Positions 58,982-64,000 of a DNA stretch of 64,000 bases are shown here, in pieces. A program made the translations under genes and the position numbers. Position 1 is the first letter of the stretch; every line of letters starts with the position of its first letter. The DNA is from Boswellia sacra (lineage: Eukaryota > Streptophyta > Magnoliopsida > Sapindales > Burseraceae): assembly GCA_013180625.2 (NCBI GenBank), contig SNVD02009613.1, forward strand, positions 1 to 64,000. Reading direction: 5' to 3'. A model generated the notes under the pieces. That model saw only the letters and a program-made list of their open reading frames with translations, had not been told where the DNA came from and made no database searches.

Positions 58982-60406
58982 TGATAAGTGTCTATTTATA
59001 TATCATTTTCATATCAATTCGTCCATGTTTCTTTGCTATATTCCTTGGTATTTTTATGTTTTTGTGTGGTTTTGATGTTTGTAGGAGTGTTGGAGCAACT
59101 TGCACAAAAATGGAGTAAAACCCTTCATTTTCACCTCTGCTAGTCAGTGATCTTCTCGGATTTAATTGTATTGATATACAATGAACCCGATGACATATTA
59201 TATACCGTTGGAAAGCTCTCGAAGTCTATTTTCCGGAGAAATTTACGGTTTATAAATCCATTCAGTGTACCAAAAGTTCTAATCAAAACAGTGTGAGATG
59301 TATAGAAATATAATTCCACAAGCCACTATAGCATGTATAATACGGGGCACTGTAGCAAGTCACTGTAGTAGAGTATTTAAACACATTTTAGGGTTTTATT
59401 TTGATAACTTTAAGAGGGGAAAACGTGGGAGGAGGCTGCATTTCTGGATTTCTCTCATCCCTTGGAGTTCTTGAAGGAGAAAGAAGATTTTGAAAGAGGA
59501 GGAACTACACTTCCAAGAAGATTCATCTACAAAGAAGATTTTCAAAGAATTTGCTAAGTTCTTTCTTTCCTTTTCAATTCTGGAATTTATCTGTATTGTA
59601 TTTATTATTCTGATTGAATATGTGTAACTAAATCTGAATTGGTTGAGGGTGATTTCAAATCCCTTGATATGGATTTTGTGAGTTGATTGTGTAAGAAATT
59701 GTTATCCAATTCTCTAATTGAAGTTGCTTGTATTTTCCCATATCTAATGCTTATGATTGCTTACTGATTGTATTTGGAATGGCCAACTGAATATAATCTG
59801 TTATTGTCTATTGCTAGATTAGAAATCTTGATCCGTAATTGTCATGAATTTCCAATCATTAGTAGCAAAATTGTGATCAGAGATTGCAATTGGAAAATAC
59901 AACCTAGGTTAAATAATCCGAACCTGTGTGATTATTGCTTAGATCAACCTATCTTTCTCATCGTAATGCTTCCATTGAATTAAACTCAGAGAGCTTGTTC
60001 TAGGTTGTTTAATGGATAGAGATTAAATAAAGAGCTTGTTTTATTTAACAACAAAGTAAGGAAAGATTGGGATAACAGAGCTTGTTGTTATCTACGGTTG
60101 ATAACTTCAATGCTGTAATTGGATTACAATTCTATGTTAATTCACAAATTTATATCTTGTGGCAGAGAAAGAACCCTTAACCAAGTGTCTCTCATTGAAT
60201 TTTCAATTCATTTAATATTGTGTTGTGTTATTCTTTATTTGCCTTCGTATTCAGTTTAATTAATCATTCAACAAAACCCCCCATATTTAGTTTATTGTTG
60301 CTGAAAAATAACAAATTTAATTAGAATCAATCCTCGTGGGAACGATATCTCACTCATCACTTTATTACTTGTGCGACTAGTATACTTGCTAGTTTCGAAC
60401 GCATCA
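58982..60406 (+). repeat. 3' LTR of element B
   Basis: TGATAAGTGTC..CGAACGCATCA, 1425 bp. Over about 220 bases around 59768-59990 it differs from the 5' LTR of element A at only about three positions, while the 5' LTR of B differs at many positions and indels over the same part. Confidence 0.93.
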
Positions 60407-63400
60407 AGTACAGCTTTGGATCTATAGTGGAACACACCCAAGTTAAAAGGTGGGGCCCATTATAGTTATAAGATAACATGATATGAGTTAAACTTGTTAG
60501 AGCTTTTAATTAAATATATCTATCAAGGTCCCCTGAGTAGCTGATCTAAATTGTCTAAATAAGGATTGGACTTAAGAAATTAATTATTTATAATTGGGTT
60601 TATTAGAGAATAAAGCCCATGTATTAATTTAAATATATTTGTCTAGTAAATGAGCTCATTATTTAATTAGTTTGATTAATTAAATAATGGATTATTTGGG
60701 CCAATTTAATTAATTAGATTAATGGGCTTATAATTAATGTGATTAATTAAAAACCTACATTAAAATTGGGTTGGACATAATTAGGTGCTAAAAACCCAAT
60801 TAAAGACATAATGAGATTAAGTTCTTATAGAACTAAGACTATTAGTCTTAAAAGCTCAAAAAATTAATTAGACTAAGCCTAATAGGATTAGGTTTACTAA
60901 TCAAAATGGGACAGTGATTAACAGCGACGTAGAAAGATGAATTAGGTCAGTTTTATGATATTTTTTTTATTGACCAAGGAACAAGCCATCACTATTCACA
61001 CGACAATGTTCCTTGGTTATTGTTCTGTGGTACTATTCACTGGTTACTGTTTATGCAGTATAGTTTACAAAATGTTGTTCACATAACACTATTCATCAAT
61101 TACTGTTCACACAATACTACTCATTGATTACCGTTAATTTGTTTCTATTCATCAAACATTATTTACACAATACAGTTCACATTGTTCATCTAGCATAGTC
61201 GAATGATTTTATGATGCTCACATGTCTCATTCAAGTACTTTTTAGACATACTAGGAATTGAAGTGGTGAGAAAAGTAAATCAAAATTTTGAAGCATGTGG
61301 TCACAAGATCTTGATCGCGGAAACTATTTTGCAATCTTGAAGTGTTCATATTTGCTACTAGGTTCCTACAATTAGTATCAAAGCTTTGGTTCCTCCACAA
61401 GTGAGTGATAAAGGTAAAAACTCTTGTTGCTTTTCTTGCAAGTAACATGTTACAATGATGTGGTGTTATTTTCTCAATTAATTGCATATGATTCATCAGA
61501 TGAATGTTAATGTAATTTGTGATTTGGTGATGTATATGGTTAAACCTTGGCCACAGACATTTCTTTGTTTTTTATCAAGGGTATGTAAATTTAATGGGTG
61601 GCCTATAGGCCATTGAATTACCCTCTGTATTTGTTTATTTTTAGTTGATTAATTTTATGTTTTTATACACAATTGTATGTATGTTATTATGCATAATATG
61701 TATGATTGATAAAAGAACACACGAGTTGATGAAGATCAAGGAGCGTGGGGGCCGAATCGACATAGGATAAGGTTAGGGTTTAGGCCATAAAAGTTGTGTG
61801 CCAAAATCCTTAGGCCTAAGGGTTTGCACAAATGGGCCTCGGGGTTGCTTTGGAGGTGGCGGCCAACCTAGAACATGTCTGGGGTATGTAGATTTGATGG
61901 GCCAAAGAGTTTCTTGAAAAGCCCTAAGCCCAATCAAATTGATCCAAGCCCAAGTCCAATGTCCATGGTTTTTGTGTTTTGAGGCCCATTGGGCTATTAA
62001 GTTTTGGTCTATAGGCCTAGCTTGGTGGTTCATCACTAAAGTTAGGTCTAATGGGATATTTTATGATGCCTAATAGCCACTAGGCAACGAACAATACCAT
62101 AATTTTGGGTTTCATGGGTTCACTCAAGCCCAAACCCAAGTTGGTTCTAAGTTGTTTCACCTATTGGGCTTAGTTTATTTTGAAGCTTGGACTCGTATGA
62201 GTGCAATTGATTTATTGGATAGTCTCCCATCTTGTCCATGTTGTTTTTGTGGTTTTATAATCCAAAATGATGACAAATTGGGATTTGTGTAGCCCATAAA
62301 ATCAAAGTTGCAATCTATAAGGGTGAAACTGCGAATCTAAAAACATTCCAAATTTTAATGGTGTTTGTGAAAATTTTTGGAGTTTCTGGATAGCTTTAAA
62401 CAGTTTATCAAACACTCAAAATTTTCAATTTTATGAATTTTTAAAAATTTATTGGAACTAATGGACATATTCAATCATAATGGACATGCCAAGAAGACAT
62501 AAGAAGATATAAGAACTCAATTGTTGTAATATTTTTAGGAAAAATCTTAAGTGTTCTACGTGTATGCTTTATTGTATGGTTATTTTATTTAAATGTTAAA
62601 TGAAATAATAATGGCATGTCACATGCCATATAGAGAAAAGGAAATGCCACATCATGCATTATAACATGTTGATGCATCCGTGCATTGATTTATATATAAT
62701 TAATCAATGTGTTTGGTTAATGATATATATAAATCATAGTTACGACATTAATATGATTAATTATAGTAAGATTATTTATACATATATCAAAGACTTTGAG
62801 TGGGAGAATGTTTAATTAAATTTAAACCTAAAGTCTCCATTGTTGGTCCATATGGATGGGCTATTCATAAGCCTTGATCTAGCCTATCCTAGGGTCATGC
62901 TCCCTAAAGGATGGTTTATGGTAGTTGTCTTCCATGATGGATCTTTTATTGGATAAAATTGATCGAAGCAAATCATTAAGTATTATTTCTCAAAGAAATT
63001 TCACATTGATGCAATCTTGAAATTAATTGAAACAATGGTCATGCACTCAACTTAATTTTTGAAAAAATATTCCCTAAAGGAATGATTTCATTAATTCAGG
63101 GTTAAAATATGGTGGTTATTATTATTGAAATATGAGTTATTCTGGAAATAATAATAACTAGAGAGAGTTCCAATTTAATCAAGTAGAGTTATCACATTTT
63201 CCTAAAGAAAATTGGTAGTTATTTGATTAAAGACTATAAAATATATTACAGATTATTTTAGGTAACTACATCTGCATTTTTGTATCCCATGCACCATGTA
63301 ACAATATTCAAAAGTTTGTATAGTCCTTGATAGAGGTGTATGTTTATTTTTACCAAAAATAAATCCAATTACTTTTATGCTTAATGATCATATGCTCCAA

Positions 63401-64000
63401 ATCAAAGTTATGATGAATGAGATTTTAACTGAATATGAAGACTATAAGATGTGATAGCTATGTACACCATGATATGGGGATAGCTATGTTGACCATGCGA
63501 TTGTCAAGGTTATATAGAGTGGAAAGAAAGTCTTGACAATCTGCAACAAGCTCAATGTCATAAGTGGGTCCTTGAAGCAAGTATACCTTCACCTTCTAAT
63601 GAGTATTTGACTCTAAAGATTAAAGAATACTATACAAAGTAAGAGAAAACAAATGCAATGGCCAAGTTATTTATTTATTTCTTTGAACCAAGTGTTGGTA
63701 TTGACGTTTATATATATGGCTAATGTAAAGGATATCATTTTTCACTAACAAGGGTTTTCTAGTGAGGCAAAATTGATATGGTATTGAGTTCTTTATCTTG
63801 TTCCTTATTTAGAATAAAGATGAACTCTGACAAAAAATTAATAATTCTCTCAAAAGCCTAAACCAAAAAGGTTACAAAGGACATCAAAACTAAAGTCCAA
63901 TATTCTTATAGTTTAAAACCTTAAGGATAAGGCCTACAAGAATGGAAATGGAAAGGTTTTAAAATCTGTAACATGGAAGACAATGAATGTAGCCCTACCT
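60407..64000. other. Non-coding DNA, probably an old LTR-element remnant
   Basis: No gene is supported. At 61373-61390 TAGTATCAAAGC resembles an initiator-tRNA-Met PBS, and the preceding region has repeated ttactgttcac(a) and cactattcat words (61011-61190), so an unmarked LTR may end near 61370. The rest is AT-rich; the short minus-strand frames at 61251-61496 and 61773-62036 show no family features. Confidence 0.4.

Larger units (their letters stand above)
47151..60406 (+). mobile_element. Element B: Athila-type LTR retrotransposon with LOG cargo, probably chimeric
   Basis: A 5' LTR (47151-49271) with an internal duplication, PBS, gag, protease, RT, RNase H, integrase, an accessory ORF, LOG, a polypurine tract and a 3' LTR (58982-60406) occur in the normal order. 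Its RT ([18 protein letters not shown]) and PBS are Athila-type. No target duplication is found: left flank ggtatc, right flank agtaca. The copia element D cut at 47150 does not continue after 60406. The two LTRs differ from each other far more than the 3' LTR differs from the LTRs of element A. Together these suggest a recombinant of two insertions. Confidence 0.88.

Overview
The window is nuclear DNA of a flowering plant, most likely a dicot. It is AT-rich, has one spliced plant-type RING E3 ligase gene with seven coding exons and GT..AG introns, and is otherwise packed with nested plant transposons. The species cannot be named from the sequence.

Layout. 1-802: non-coding DNA with a short tandem duplication. 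803-10043 (minus): element A, an Athila-type Ty3/gypsy LTR retrotransposon bounded by a perfect 5-bp target duplication (ccttg). It has lost the front of gag and all of RT, RNase H and integrase, but carries a LONELY GUY (LOG) cytokinin-activating enzyme gene. 10044-14518: debris of a Tat/Ogre-like gypsy element. 14519-21205 (minus): a deleted Ty1/copia element (E) whose left LTR is split by a CACTA DNA transposon (14727-18385) that holds a captured exon of a WDR4/TRM82-like tRNA methyltransferase subunit. 21420-26748: a second CACTA-like element with a 3-bp target duplication (aga). 28262-31671 (plus): the only convincing host gene, a 915-residue RING E3 ligase. 33343-33781: an inverted-repeat, TRIM-like retroelement with a primer-binding site. 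33787-35140 (minus): a decayed gypsy pol. 35895-40317 (plus): complete but dead copia element C with target duplication ggatg. 43102-47150 (plus): copia element D, cut off in its RT. 47151-60406 (plus): element B, a long Athila-type element with gag-pol, an unrecognised accessory ORF and the same LOG gene between pol and the 3' LTR. 60407-64000: non-coding, probably an old LTR element.

The main observation is the LOG cargo. Both Athila elements, in opposite orientation about 50 kb apart, carry the same block in the sense orientation downstream of pol: accessory ORF, G-box tandem repeats, TATA-like box, intronless LOG, long 3' non-coding tail, polypurine tract. The LOG copies are broken at different places, so the frame was probably intact in a shared ancestor. 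Element A keeps this block although it lost most of gag-pol, so a cargo-carrying, non-autonomous lineage may have moved with enzymes supplied by other elements.

None of the transposon genes here looks fully functional. Where I checked, many in-frame stops in the copia elements are the kind made by C-to-T or G-to-A changes, as expected from silenced, methylated DNA.
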